NCBI GenBank assembly: GCA_004293505.1
Contig: RDYY01000010.1
Location: 1-13,447, forward strand
Origin: Sphingobacteriia bacterium
Lineage (GTDB): Bacteria > Bacteroidota > Bacteroidia > Chitinophagales > Chitinophagaceae
DNA length: 13,447 nucleotides
Reading direction: 5' to 3'
Shown here: in pieces, positions 1 through 7,459 of the stretch
How positions within the stretch are numbered: position 1 is the first letter of the stretch
Layout of the letters: each line of letters opens with the position of its first letter
Notes under the pieces: model-generated
Databases searched by the model: none
The model's input: the letters and a program-made list of their open reading frames with translations, nothing else
What the model was told of the DNA's origin: nothing
Made by a program: the position numbers and the translations under genes

Positions 1-1302
1 GCTTTTGCTGAGTGGTACTATGGTCCACAAGAACGCCGGCTATTTGCCTATCAATTCAGTGCCAAGGAACAATTGGGCTTCTTTCAAGACATCAAGGCCA
101 ACATCAGTTACCAAGACATAGCTGAAAGCCGCATCACGCGGCGCTTTCAGAGCAACAACAAAGATTATCGGTGGGAAAACGTTGACGTGTTTGGCTTGAG
201 CCTTGACCTGAAGCACAGCAGCGAGAAACACGAATTACAAGTGGGGGCAGAGAGTTATACCAATTTTGTACGATCAACTGCGGAAAGAAGAAACATTGTT
301 TCAGGGGCTTTGTCCCGCATTACTACAAGGTATGCCGATGGCCCCACCACCCAAGCATCTCAAGCCTTGTATGCACAACACACGTACAAAATAAATTCCC
401 GCTGGACCCTCAACGAGGGATTGCGTTTGAATGCCGTTCAATTGAATGCCGTATTTGTGGACACAGCTTTGACGCGCTTTCCTTTTACCCGGGCAAACCA
501 AAACAATTTGGCATTGACGGGTAACCTGGGTTTGGTATATGTGGCCAATGAAACCACCCGCACTGCGCTGGTGTTGAGCAGTGGTTTTCGGGCACCCAAT
601 GTAGATGACCTTTCCAAAGTATTTGATACCCGTGTGGGCGCTGTGGTGGTGCCCAATACCAACTTGAAACCTGAATACACTTACAACGCAGAATGGAACC
701 TGAACCATTATGGCAAACGGTTTCAATATGGGGGGGCTTTGTTCACCACCTTGTTCAACAATGCCTTGGTGGTAGATAAATTTCAATTCAATGGGCAAGA
801 CAGCATTGTATTCAATGGCATCAAGAGTGGTGTGTTTGCCGTGCAAAACAAAGCCCGTGCTTTTGTGTGGGGATTCAATGCCCATGCTGGTTGGACCATT
901 GTTCCAGGGACTTCATTGGAAGGAGTGGTAACCTATACCCATGGCCGTTATACCGACCAAAATGGGGCTAAAATTCCTTTGGACCACGTGCCCCCTGTTT
1001 ATGGGCGAGTGGGCATCAAGCACGTGGCCAAGATTTGGAACGCCGAGTGCTATGCCCTGTTCAACGGCTGGAAAAGAATTGGCGATTACAATCCCAATGG
1101 GGAGGACAACCAACAGTATGCCACCCCAGATGGGATGCCGGCTTGGACCACTTTCAACATCAGGGCAGCGGCCAACCTGGGCAAGACCTTGACCTTGCAA
1201 GTATTGTTGGACAATTTAACCGACTTGAATTACCGCTATTTTGCCAGTGGCTTTTCGGCCCCGGGCAGAAATGTTTCGCTTTCCTTGCGTTGGCGTTGGT
1301 AG
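1..1302 (+). CDS. TonB-dependent outer-membrane receptor, C-terminal part (5' end outside window)
   Basis: The reading frame is open from the first base, so the gene starts upstream; 433 residues are visible. The sequence shows a C-terminal beta-barrel: alternating hydrophobic/polar strands, a block reading SSGFRAPNVDDL at window residues 189-200 followed by NTNLKPEY (the LKPE region typical of TonB-dependent receptors), a late DNLTDLNYRYFASGF segment, and a terminal strand ending in tryptophan, as expected of an outer-membrane barrel recognised by the BAM machinery. Family knowledge: such receptors import ferric chelates, haem, cobalamin or glycans using TonB energy. The plug domain and any N-terminal carboxypeptidase-like domain lie outside the window, so the substrate cannot be named. 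The TTG at position 73 is an internal leucine codon, not a start. EngB follows 28 bases downstream on the same strand, so co-transcription is possible. Confidence 0.93.
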   Translation, partial: AFAEWYYGPQERRLFAYQFSAKEQLGFFQDIKANISYQDIAESRITRRFQSNNKDYRWENVDVFGLSLDLKHSSEKHELQVGAESYTNFVRSTAERRNIVSGALSRITTRYADGPTTQASQALYAQHTYKINSRWTLNEGLRLNAVQLNAVFVDTALTRFPFTRANQNNLALTGNLGLVYVANETTRTALVLSSGFRAPNVDDLSKVFDTRVGAVVVPNTNLKPEYTYNAEWNLNHYGKRFQYGGALFTTLFNNALVVDKFQFNGQDSIVFNGIKSGVFAVQNKARAFVWGFNAHAGWTIVPGTSLEGVVTYTHGRYTDQNGAKIPLDHVPPVYGRVGIKHVAKIWNAECYALFNGWKRIGDYNPNGEDNQQYATPDGMPAWTTFNIRAAANLGKTLTLQVLLDNLTDLNYRYFASGFSAPGRNVSLSLRWRW

Positions 1303-1330
1303 GCAGGAACGAATGGGGTTACTTTGCAAG

Positions 1331-1969
1331 ATGGAGATCAAGACAGCCGATTACCTCATTTCCAATGCTGACCAAGCCCAATGCCCGGCACCAGACAGGG
1401 CCGAGTTTGCTTTCATTGGCCGCAGCAATGTGGGCAAGTCTTCCTTGATCAACATGCTTTGCCGCAACAACAAGTTGGCCAAAACATCGGCCTCGCCAGG
1501 AAAGACACAACTGATCAACCATTTTCAAGTGGTGAGCAGCACGGGTGCCAAATCCAGCACACCTTGGTATTTGGTGGACTTGCCCGGTTATGGCTATGCC
1601 AAGATTTCCCAAAGCGATCGCCGGCGTTGGGAACAAATGATTGAAAACTATTTGCGCAAGCGACCCAACCTCACCCAGGTTTTTGTATTGGTGGATGCGC
1701 GCCACAAGCCACAAAAAATTGACTTGGCTTTTTTGTCCCAGTTGGACAAGTGGGGCATTCCTTTTTCGGTGGTATTTACCAAGACCGACAAAGAAAAACC
1801 CACTGTGGTAGAAAGAAATGTACAAGCGTTTTTTGATGCTTTGCGCGAAACCTGGCAATTTTTGCCCCGCCATTTTGTGACCAGCTCAGAAAAAAAACTG
1901 GGAAGGGAAGCAGTCCTGGATTTTATTGCCGACTGTTTGGGCCAATTTCAAGCACCCGCCAAGAAATAG
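1331..1969 (+). CDS. engB: Ribosome biogenesis GTP-binding protein EngB (YihA/YsxC)
   Basis: A TRAFAC GTPase of 212 residues, the usual size for EngB, which acts in assembly of the large ribosomal subunit. All G motifs are visible: G1 GRSNVGKSS at 30-38, the G2 region SASPGKTQ at 53-60 with its conserved threonine, G3 DLPGYGYAK at 83-91, G4 TKTD at 150-153 and G5 TSSEKKLG at 184-191. I chose the ATG at 1331 because the protein then begins MEIKTADYLISN, matching the short N-terminus normal for the family. An in-frame ATG at 1313 would add six residues (MGLLCK), and starts further upstream would overlap the receptor gene. No convincing Shine-Dalgarno sequence is seen for either. A polar stretch of about nine residues (69-77, Ser/Thr/Gly/Lys rich) between G2 and G3 looks like a small loop insertion. 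The gene converges on pabB with a 37-base gap. Confidence 0.95.
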   Translation: MEIKTADYLISNADQAQCPAPDRAEFAFIGRSNVGKSSLINMLCRNNKLAKTSASPGKTQLINHFQVVSSTGAKSSTPWYLVDLPGYGYAKISQSDRRRWEQMIENYLRKRPNLTQVFVLVDARHKPQKIDLAFLSQLDKWGIPFSVVFTKTDKEKPTVVERNVQAFFDALRETWQFLPRHFVTSSEKKLGREAVLDFIADCLGQFQAPAKK

Positions 1970-2006
1970 GTTCAATGGGCCCCAGGATGATGTGTTGCTG
2001 AGTGGC

Positions 2007-3314
2007 TTAATGGGCCCACAAAGCACGGATGGCAGCTGCTTTCAGCAAACATTCTTCATATTCTGATGGGGGAGAGCTGGCAGCAGTGATGCCACTGCCT
2101 ACACCATAGCGCAGGGTTTGGGTTTCAGCGTTGTAAAAGAGGCTTCGGATCACCACATTGAAATCAAAATCTCCCGAGGGGGTAAAATAGCCTACAGCAC
2201 CAGAATACAATCCCCGCGGTGCATTTTCGTAAGTGGCAATCAGGTCCAAGACTTTTGCTTTGGGGGCTCCGGTCATGCTGCCCATGGGGAAACAAGCACC
2301 AAAAATTTGGCTGGGCAAAACACCTGCTAAGACTTTTCCTTGAATGGTAGAAATCATTTGGTGCACTTGTGGAAAGCGGTAAAGGCCAAACAATTCACTC
2401 ACTTCTACACTTCCTGGTTGGCACACACGGCTCATGTCGTTGCGCACCAAATCCACCACCATGACATTCTCTCTTTTTTCTTTGGCACTCTCTCCCAAGG
2501 CTTTTTGCAAAACCTGGTCTTGGGTGGCATTGTTCAAGTCGCGCGGCGCTGTTCCTTTGATGGGCTGGGAAAAAAGGGTATCTCCTTTTTTTTGCAAAAA
2601 CCGTTCAGGACTGGCACAGCACAAATAAGCATTTTCTTTTTTGTAGTAGGCCGAAAAGGGATTGGGTGAGGCGTTTACCAAGTGCCGATACACTTGCAAG
2701 GTATCCACCTTGGCTAGAGCTTGAAAATATTGGCAAAAATTGATTTCATAACAATCGCCCCGGTGTATGTGGTCCAAGATTTTTTCTAAACGCAACAAGT
2801 ATTCTTCCCGGGACATCAAGGGCTGAAAATTGGCCTGGGGCAAATCTTGTAAAGGCGGCACCACTGTTTCTTGAATGGCTGCCCAAATGAGATGGGGGTC
2901 TTGGTAACTGTGAACGTGTAAAACATTGCCTTGGAGCTCCAAAACTGTTTCTGGCACATAAAAAAAAGCGGGACCAAATGCTTCAGGGTCAGGTGCCACT
3001 TGGGGATGGGGAAACCCCAAATGACCAAAAATCCAATTTTCTTGGGCTCCTACCCATTGGTCCAAGACAGACAGGTCGCTGGTGGGTGCATGAAAAGGAG
3101 AAATACCAGCGGCAGCCACCATGTTGGTGCTGGTAAAGTGTAAAGGCAAATCACTTGCACGGTCCGAAACACTGGAACTGTCTAAATCATGGGCAACAGC
3201 CGTCTCCAAAAAACTACAAATGCTGTACTGGTTGGTCCAATACAGCATTTGCGCTTGGGTTTGCTGGGGATCGGTTAGAACAAACCGAGCCGAAGAAAAG
3301 GGTTTAGAAATCAT
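2007..3314 (-). CDS. pabB: Aminodeoxychorismate synthase component I (PabB)
   Basis: A 435-residue chorismate-utilising enzyme predicted to aminate chorismate to 4-amino-4-deoxychorismate in the p-aminobenzoate branch of folate synthesis, in the cytoplasm, normally with a PabA glutaminase. The sequence shows GDCYEINFCQ at 186-195, PIKGTAPR at 251-258, ENVMVVDLVRND at 282-293, GSMTGAPK at 345-352 and GSGITAASSPPSEYEE near 406-421. The PIKGT lysine (K253) is the PabB-type residue; anthranilate synthase TrpE has PIAGT, so PabB is preferred. The start at 3314 (MISKPFSS) is chosen because the longer open frame upstream reads through the neighbouring acidic gene and is lysine/threonine-rich shadow sequence. 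The ATG overlaps the stop codon of that gene by 11 bases (ATGATTTCTAA), suggesting coupled translation. No pabA or pabC is adjacent; the next gene downstream is the convergent engB. Confidence 0.93.
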   Translation of the reverse strand: MISKPFSSARFVLTDPQQTQAQMLYWTNQYSICSFLETAVAHDLDSSSVSDRASDLPLHFTSTNMVAAAGISPFHAPTSDLSVLDQWVGAQENWIFGHLGFPHPQVAPDPEAFGPAFFYVPETVLELQGNVLHVHSYQDPHLIWAAIQETVVPPLQDLPQANFQPLMSREEYLLRLEKILDHIHRGDCYEINFCQYFQALAKVDTLQVYRHLVNASPNPFSAYYKKENAYLCCASPERFLQKKGDTLFSQPIKGTAPRDLNNATQDQVLQKALGESAKEKRENVMVVDLVRNDMSRVCQPGSVEVSELFGLYRFPQVHQMISTIQGKVLAGVLPSQIFGACFPMGSMTGAPKAKVLDLIATYENAPRGLYSGAVGYFTPSGDFDFNVVIRSLFYNAETQTLRYGVGSGITAASSPPSEYEECLLKAAAIRALWAH

Positions 3315-3747
3315 CTTCTTCTTCGTCGTCAAATCCACTGTTCTTGTCGTTGAACAAATCAAATTCCTTGAAGTCGTCGTCCATTTTAAAATCGTCGTCT
3401 TCTTTTTCTTTTTTGGCACCAGACCCACCACCTGTTTTTTTGGATTTGCTTTTGGGCAGGTCAAACTCATCAAAGTCGGGATCCCAGCTGTCGTCTTCTT
3501 CTGGCTTTTCCCAATCGTCACTTTCTTCATCGTCTACCTCATCCTCATCGTCTTGGTCTTTTGCAGCCGATGAAGTTTTGCCTGCTTTCTTTCCAGGTTT
3601 TTTTCCTGCTGTCGATTCTTCTATTTCATCCTCTTCCTCTTCTTCATCGTCTTCTTGGCGAGAGGGTTTGGCAACTGATTTTCCATCGGCATTTTTAGGC
3701 CGTGGTGTGGGGGTGGATTTCTTAGGCTTTTCAGACTTCGCAGCCAT
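3304..3747 (-). CDS. Small acidic/lysine-rich polyampholyte protein of unknown function
   Basis: I do not recognise this 147-residue protein as a named family. By hand count it has 54 Asp/Glu and 26 Lys/Arg, with charges in blocks: a Lys/Pro-rich N-terminus (1-30), an acidic run (32-44), a Lys/Gly block (49-63), a long acidic region (64-94), a Lys/Ser/Gly linker (99-115) and an acidic tail ending in EEEDDF. No transmembrane segment, signal peptide or cysteine is present, so a soluble, largely disordered protein is expected. A motif of form D-x-D-F-x-E-F-D-L occurs twice, at 89-97 and 123-131, with aromatic residues spaced in the acid field. It is probably real: the start ATG is followed by an uninterrupted frame, pabB overlaps its stop, and an 87-base leader upstream has a plausible promoter box. 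Functions such as a nucleic-acid or histone-like partner, chaperone or hub are guesses only. Confidence 0.8.
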   Translation of the reverse strand: MAAKSEKPKKSTPTPRPKNADGKSVAKPSRQEDDEEEEEDEIEESTAGKKPGKKAGKTSSAAKDQDDEDEVDDEESDDWEKPEEDDSWDPDFDEFDLPKSKSKKTGGGSGAKKEKEDDDFKMDDDFKEFDLFNDKNSGFDDEEEDDF

Positions 3748-3779
3748 ATCGCTCTTGGGTTTTACAGCGTAAAATTTGC

Positions 3780-3797
3780 GTGGTTCGATTAAACCAC
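3780..3797. repeat. Short perfect inverted repeat in the purA-polyampholyte gap
   Basis: GTGGTT (3780-3785) and AACCAC (3792-3797) form a perfect 6-base inverted repeat with a 6-base spacer. It lies immediately downstream of the putative minus-strand -7 box. It could be an operator, a stem-loop at the 5' end of the transcript, or a weak purA terminator, though only AAATTTT follows and there is no clean U-tract. Confidence 0.35.
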
Positions 3798-3805
3798 CAA
3801 AAATA
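3798..3805 (-). promoter_or_regulatory. Possible Bacteroidota -7 box upstream of the polyampholyte gene-pabB pair
   Basis: On the minus strand the sequence reads TATTTTTG, a full match to TAnnTTTG, about 50 bases upstream of the polyampholyte start. No TTTG lies at the usual spacing upstream (a TTTG occurs only 11 bases upstream, too close), and the region is AT-rich, so chance is possible. If used, it would drive the small gene and pabB separately from purA. Confidence 0.3.
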
Positions 3806-3834
3806 TTTTTTGTTCACAAAACCAGTGCCGAATT

Positions 3835-5097
3835 CTACAAGGGAAGGATCTGGTCTCGACCAGGTCCGTTGGAGACATATTTCACTGGAACACCAACATA
3901 TTCATTGATGAATTGAATGTAAGCTTGCATGTTTTGGGGCAGGGGTGCACCTTTGGCCAATTGCGTGCTGTCGGTGTGCCATCCTGGAAAACGGGCCAGT
4001 ACTGGCGTGGCTTTCATGCGTGACAATTGATAAGGCACTTCTTTGGTTTCTTTTCCATTGATGTTGTAAGCCGTGCACATTTCCAATTGCTCAAATGCAT
4101 CCAAAACATCGGCTTTGGTCATGATCATTTGGGTAACCCCATTGATCATGGCAGAATATTTTAAAGCAACCAAGTCCATCCATCCGCAACGGCGGGGACG
4201 GCCCGTGGTGGCACCAAATTCATTGCCAATTTTTCTCAGCTCTTCACCCGTAGCGTCTTCTAATTCGGTGGGGAAGGGGCCACTGCCCACACGGGTGCAG
4301 TAGGCTTTGGTGACGCCCATGACTTCGCGGATTTGTTTGGGCGAAATACCCAATCCCGTGCACACACCTGCAGAAATGGTATTGGAAGATGTAACAAAAG
4401 GAAAAGTACCAAAGTCAATGTCCAACATGCTGCCCTGGGCGCCTTCGGCCAACACTTTCTTGCCCTGGGACATTTGGTTGTTGATGAAATATTCACCATT
4501 GACCACATTCAAGGTTTTCAAGAACTCAAGGGCCTCAAAAAATTCTTCTTCCCAAGCAGAAATGTCCTCTATGAAGTGGAAATTGTCCAGCAGTTTTTGG
4601 TGTTTGAGGCGGAGTTTGATGTATTGGCTGGTAAAATTCTTGTCCAGGATATCACCTACGCGCAAAGCGTTGCGACCTGTTTTGTCCATGTAAGCGGGCC
4701 CAATGCCTTTGAGGGTCGAGCCAATTTTGCTCTCCCCTTTGGCCAATTCGGATGCTTTGTCCAAAGCCCGGTGGGTGGGCACGATGATGTTGGTTCTTTC
4801 GGCAATGAAGAGGTTTTTGCGTACGTCAATCCCCATGGCTGCCACGGCATCACACTCTCTTTTCAAGGTAACGGGGTCCAAGACCACGCCACCCCCAATG
4901 ATGTTGATTTTATTTTGGTGAAAAATGCCAGAAGGAATCTGGTGCAAGACCATTTTTTTGCCTTCTACGTACAGGGTATGCCCAGCGTTGGGTCCGCCTT
5001 GGAACCGGGCCACAATGTCGTAGCCAGGTGCAAAATAATCGACAATTTTTCCCTTGCCTTCATCCCCCCATTGCATCCCCAAAATAACGTCTACCAT
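3835..5097 (-). CDS. purA: Adenylosuccinate synthetase (PurA)
   Basis: A 420-residue cytoplasmic enzyme that joins IMP and aspartate with GTP hydrolysis to give adenylosuccinate, the first committed step from IMP to AMP. Seen directly: QWGDEGKGK at 9-17 with the catalytic aspartate D12, GGPNAGHT at 34-41 with the catalytic histidine H40, IPSGI at 55-59, EGAQGSMLDIDFGTFPFVTS at 218-237, TTGRPRRCGW at 297-306, TKAD at 327-330 (guanine recognition) and GPGRDQ near the C-terminus. Length is close to the roughly 430 residues usual for the family. The ATG at 5097 (MVDVILGMQ) is chosen over an in-frame ATG at 5130: it gives the conserved short N-terminus, and the upstream codons lie inside a terminator-like hairpin. 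It lies 51 bases downstream of rel on the same strand. Inhibition of PurA by (p)ppGpp is established in other bacteria, which makes the neighbour interesting. Confidence 0.97.
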   Translation of the reverse strand: MVDVILGMQWGDEGKGKIVDYFAPGYDIVARFQGGPNAGHTLYVEGKKMVLHQIPSGIFHQNKINIIGGGVVLDPVTLKRECDAVAAMGIDVRKNLFIAERTNIIVPTHRALDKASELAKGESKIGSTLKGIGPAYMDKTGRNALRVGDILDKNFTSQYIKLRLKHQKLLDNFHFIEDISAWEEEFFEALEFLKTLNVVNGEYFINNQMSQGKKVLAEGAQGSMLDIDFGTFPFVTSSNTISAGVCTGLGISPKQIREVMGVTKAYCTRVGSGPFPTELEDATGEELRKIGNEFGATTGRPRRCGWMDLVALKYSAMINGVTQMIMTKADVLDAFEQLEMCTAYNINGKETKEVPYQLSRMKATPVLARFPGWHTDSTQLAKGAPLPQNMQAYIQFINEYVGVPVKYVSNGPGRDQILPL

Positions 5098-5117
5098 AAG
5101 TTGTTGGTCTAAGGGGC

Positions 5118-5146
5118 AAAAATAGGGCAAGGCCTTTGCCTTCCCT
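5118..5146 (-). terminator. Rho-independent-type hairpin between rel and purA
   Basis: On the minus strand, two bases after the rel stop, the sequence folds as AGGG-AAGGC, loop AAAG, GCCTT-(G)-CCCT, giving nine base pairs with one bulged G, followed by A and five T's. This is a reasonable intrinsic terminator for rel. Its 3' end is only about 20 bases before the purA start, so purA would need read-through or a promoter located inside rel; it could also act as an attenuator. Confidence 0.6.
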
Positions 5147-5148
5147 AA

Positions 5149-7401
5149 TTATTTTTCTTCTTCCACGCGGTCCACGGTTTGGATGCCGTTCAGGGCTTTG
5201 AGGCGGTCCACCAATTCCTCTAATTCTTCTTTGTCGTGCACAAAAACCCGGATATTCCCTTCAAAAAATCCTTCTCGAGAATCAATGCTCAGTCCCGAAA
5301 TATTGATCTTTAGGTCGCCACTGATGACATTGGTGATTTTGTTGATGACGCCCACATCGTCTAAACCAATGATGCGCAAACCGGTGAGGAAGGAAATTTC
5401 TTTGTTTTTGGCCCATTTGGTCTTGACCACCCGGTGGCCATAATTGGCCAAGAGTTGGGTGGCATTGGGGCAGGAAGTGCGGTGAATGATGAGGCCCTTG
5501 CCCGTGCTCACAAAGCCAAACACGTCGTCGCCCGGGATGGGGTTGCAACACTTGGCCAAATTGTACATGATCTTGTCACTGGATTCGCCAAAAATGACCA
5601 ACTCGGAATCTTTTTTGTTGGCCAGGCGCTGGGCCGAGTCGGGAACAGGCTCTTGGATGACGGGCTTGGGCTTGGGAATGTCCAAGCGGTCCCCAATGAC
5701 TTGAAAAGTTTTGAGTTCTTTCAGGTCAATGGATTTGTTGGCAATTTTATAGTGGAGGTCCAAAATGGAATTCACTTTGTAAAAAACCACCAATTCTTCC
5801 AGGTTTTCTCGGCTGGCCGATGCGCCTTGGGCTTCCAATTTTCTTTGCAAGAGGTATTTTCCTTCTTCTGCAATTTTTCTTTTCTCTTCTCTTAAAGAGT
5901 CCTTGATTTTGTTTTTGGCTTTGGCCGTGACCACCAAGGACAACCAGTCTTCGCTGGGTTTTTGTTTGTTGGAAGTAATGATTTCCACTTGGTCGCCGCT
6001 GCGCAACTTGTGGCCAATGGGCACCAATCGGTGGTGTACTTTGGCACCAATGCATTTGGAACCAATGGCCGAGTGGATGGCAAAAGCAAAATCCAAAGCC
6101 GTGCTGCCCGTGGGCAACATTTTTACTTCTCCTTTGGGGGTATAGACATAAATTTCCTCGGCCAAAAACGAGGTCTTGAAATCTTGCAAAAAATCTACCC
6201 CATCGGTGTCGGGCGCACTCAATACTTCCCTGATCTGGCCAAACCACTTGTCAAAGCGGTCTTCGTCTTGGTTGCCCTCTTTGTATTTGAAATGCGCCGC
6301 CAAACCCTTTTCGGCAATTTCGTTCATGCGCTTGGTGCGGATTTGTACTTCAACCCATCGGCCCTGCGGTCCCATTACTGTGGTGTGCAAAGCTTCATAA
6401 CCATTGCTTTTGGGATTGCTGAGCCAATCGCGCAAGCGTTCTGGGGAAGGGTTGTATTCATCGGTGACCATGGAATAGACTTTCCAACAATCTTCTTTTT
6501 CTTTTTCGGCGGGTGAATTCAAAATGACCCGGATGGCAAAGAGGTCATAGACTTCATCAAAACTGACCTGCTTTTTTTTGATTTTGTTCCAAATGGAGTG
6601 AATGCTTTTGGGCCGACCATAAATCTCAAAATCAAAATGTTGGGCCTGTAGCTTTTCTTTCAGCGGGCGAATGAATTCATTGATGTAGCGGGTGCGTTCG
6701 CGGCGGGTCTCTGACAGTTTGCGCGCAATTTCGCGGTAAGCATCGGGCTCCATGTATTTCATGGAAAGGTCTTCCAATTCGGTCTTGACCGTGTAGAGAC
6801 CCATGCGGTGGGCCAGGGGCGCATAGACCCAAACCGTTTCGGATGCAATCTTCAATTGCTTTTCGCGCTTCATGTGGTCCAGGGTGCGCATGTTGTGCAA
6901 ACGATCGGCCAGTTTGATCAAAATAACCCGGGGATCATCGGTGAGGGTGAGCAGGATTTTTTTGAAATTCTCTGCTTGCTGGCTGGTATTGGTATCAATG
7001 ACATTCGAGATCTTGGTGAGGCCATCTACAATTTTGGCGATCTCGATGCCAAATTCTCTTTCAACGTCTTCCAAAGAAATGTCCGTGTCTTCCACCGTGT
7101 CGTGGAGCAGCGCACAGATGGTGCTGCGCACCCCCAAACCAATTTCTTCTACGCAAATCATGGCCACGGCAATGGGGTGAAGGATATAGGGTTCGCCGCT
7201 CTTGCGCCGCATGGATTTGTGGGCTTCAGCGGCCATTTCAAAAGCATGGCGCACCAATTCCTTGTCGCCCTTTTTAAGCTTGGGACGCAAACTGCGCAAC
7301 AAAGCCCGGTAATGGCGAATGATTTCTTTTTTTTCCTGCTCGGCATTCAAGGTATAGCGAAGCGGAGTGGCCTGGATGTCTGTTGGCAGGGTTTCTTCCA
7401 T
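5149..7401 (-). CDS. rel: Bifunctional (p)ppGpp synthetase/hydrolase (Rel/SpoT family)
   Basis: A full-length 750-residue RelA/SpoT homologue that makes and degrades the stringent-response alarmone. Domains in order: HD hydrolase (about 45-200) with H75 and an intact HDTVED at 100-105, followed by LIKLADRLHNMRTL; synthetase (about 245-375) with GRPKSIHSIWNK at 262-273, NGYEALHT at 333-340 and VEVQIRT at 350-356; TGS domain (about 416-477, starting IYVYTPKGEV); a zinc-finger-type region with C618, C619, H640 and C644; and a C-terminal ACT domain (about 671-745). The synthetase carries RLRD at 322-325, corresponding to the basic RxKD motif of bifunctional enzymes rather than the acidic ExDD of E. 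coli RelA. With the intact HD site, both activities are expected. It is divergent from the channel gene with a 58-base gap; a box TATCTTCG sits six bases before the ATG. A hairpin terminator follows the stop, then purA. Confidence 0.97.
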   Translation of the reverse strand: MEETLPTDIQATPLRYTLNAEQEKKEIIRHYRALLRSLRPKLKKGDKELVRHAFEMAAEAHKSMRRKSGEPYILHPIAVAMICVEEIGLGVRSTICALLHDTVEDTDISLEDVEREFGIEIAKIVDGLTKISNVIDTNTSQQAENFKKILLTLTDDPRVILIKLADRLHNMRTLDHMKREKQLKIASETVWVYAPLAHRMGLYTVKTELEDLSMKYMEPDAYREIARKLSETRRERTRYINEFIRPLKEKLQAQHFDFEIYGRPKSIHSIWNKIKKKQVSFDEVYDLFAIRVILNSPAEKEKEDCWKVYSMVTDEYNPSPERLRDWLSNPKSNGYEALHTTVMGPQGRWVEVQIRTKRMNEIAEKGLAAHFKYKEGNQDEDRFDKWFGQIREVLSAPDTDGVDFLQDFKTSFLAEEIYVYTPKGEVKMLPTGSTALDFAFAIHSAIGSKCIGAKVHHRLVPIGHKLRSGDQVEIITSNKQKPSEDWLSLVVTAKAKNKIKDSLREEKRKIAEEGKYLLQRKLEAQGASASRENLEELVVFYKVNSILDLHYKIANKSIDLKELKTFQVIGDRLDIPKPKPVIQEPVPDSAQRLANKKDSELVIFGESSDKIMYNLAKCCNPIPGDDVFGFVSTGKGLIIHRTSCPNATQLLANYGHRVVKTKWAKNKEISFLTGLRIIGLDDVGVINKITNVISGDLKINISGLSIDSREGFFEGNIRVFVHDKEELEELVDRLKALNGIQTVDRVEEEK

Positions 7402-7407
7402 ACCCTT

Positions 7408-7415
7408 CGAAGATA
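7408..7415 (-). promoter_or_regulatory. Possible -7 box directly upstream of rel
   Basis: The minus strand reads TATCTTCG, one mismatch from TAnnTTTG, with only six bases (AAGGGT) before the rel ATG. No TTTG sits at the usual upstream spacing. If it is the promoter, the transcript would start at or very near the start codon. It lies in the 58-base divergent gap shared with the channel gene. Confidence 0.35.
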
Positions 7416-7459
7416 CAAAAACTGGCCTATGATTGGGGCAGGCTGCTTAATTTAGGGGC

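Noticed and set aside
73..75. TTG at 73 as the start of the receptor gene
   Set aside because: The frame is open to the window edge and the product is plainly the C-terminal part of a larger outer-membrane barrel.
1974..2018. Two copies of AATGGGCCC in the convergent engB-pabB gap, able to pair through their palindromic core
   Set aside because: The second copy is within the pabB coding end, the loop would be 29 bases, and no T-tract follows on either strand; chance cannot be excluded.
3315..3530. A longer N-terminus for PabB starting at 3530
   Set aside because: The added 72 residues are Lys/Thr-rich and read out of frame through the polyampholyte gene; they do not resemble the PabB N-terminal domain.
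6572..6579. Run of eight A's in the rel sense strand, reading A-AAA-AAG, like a -1 frameshift site
   Set aside because: It encodes a lysine run in a conserved part of the synthetase domain, the frame continues normally for the full-length protein, and no stimulatory structure was evident.
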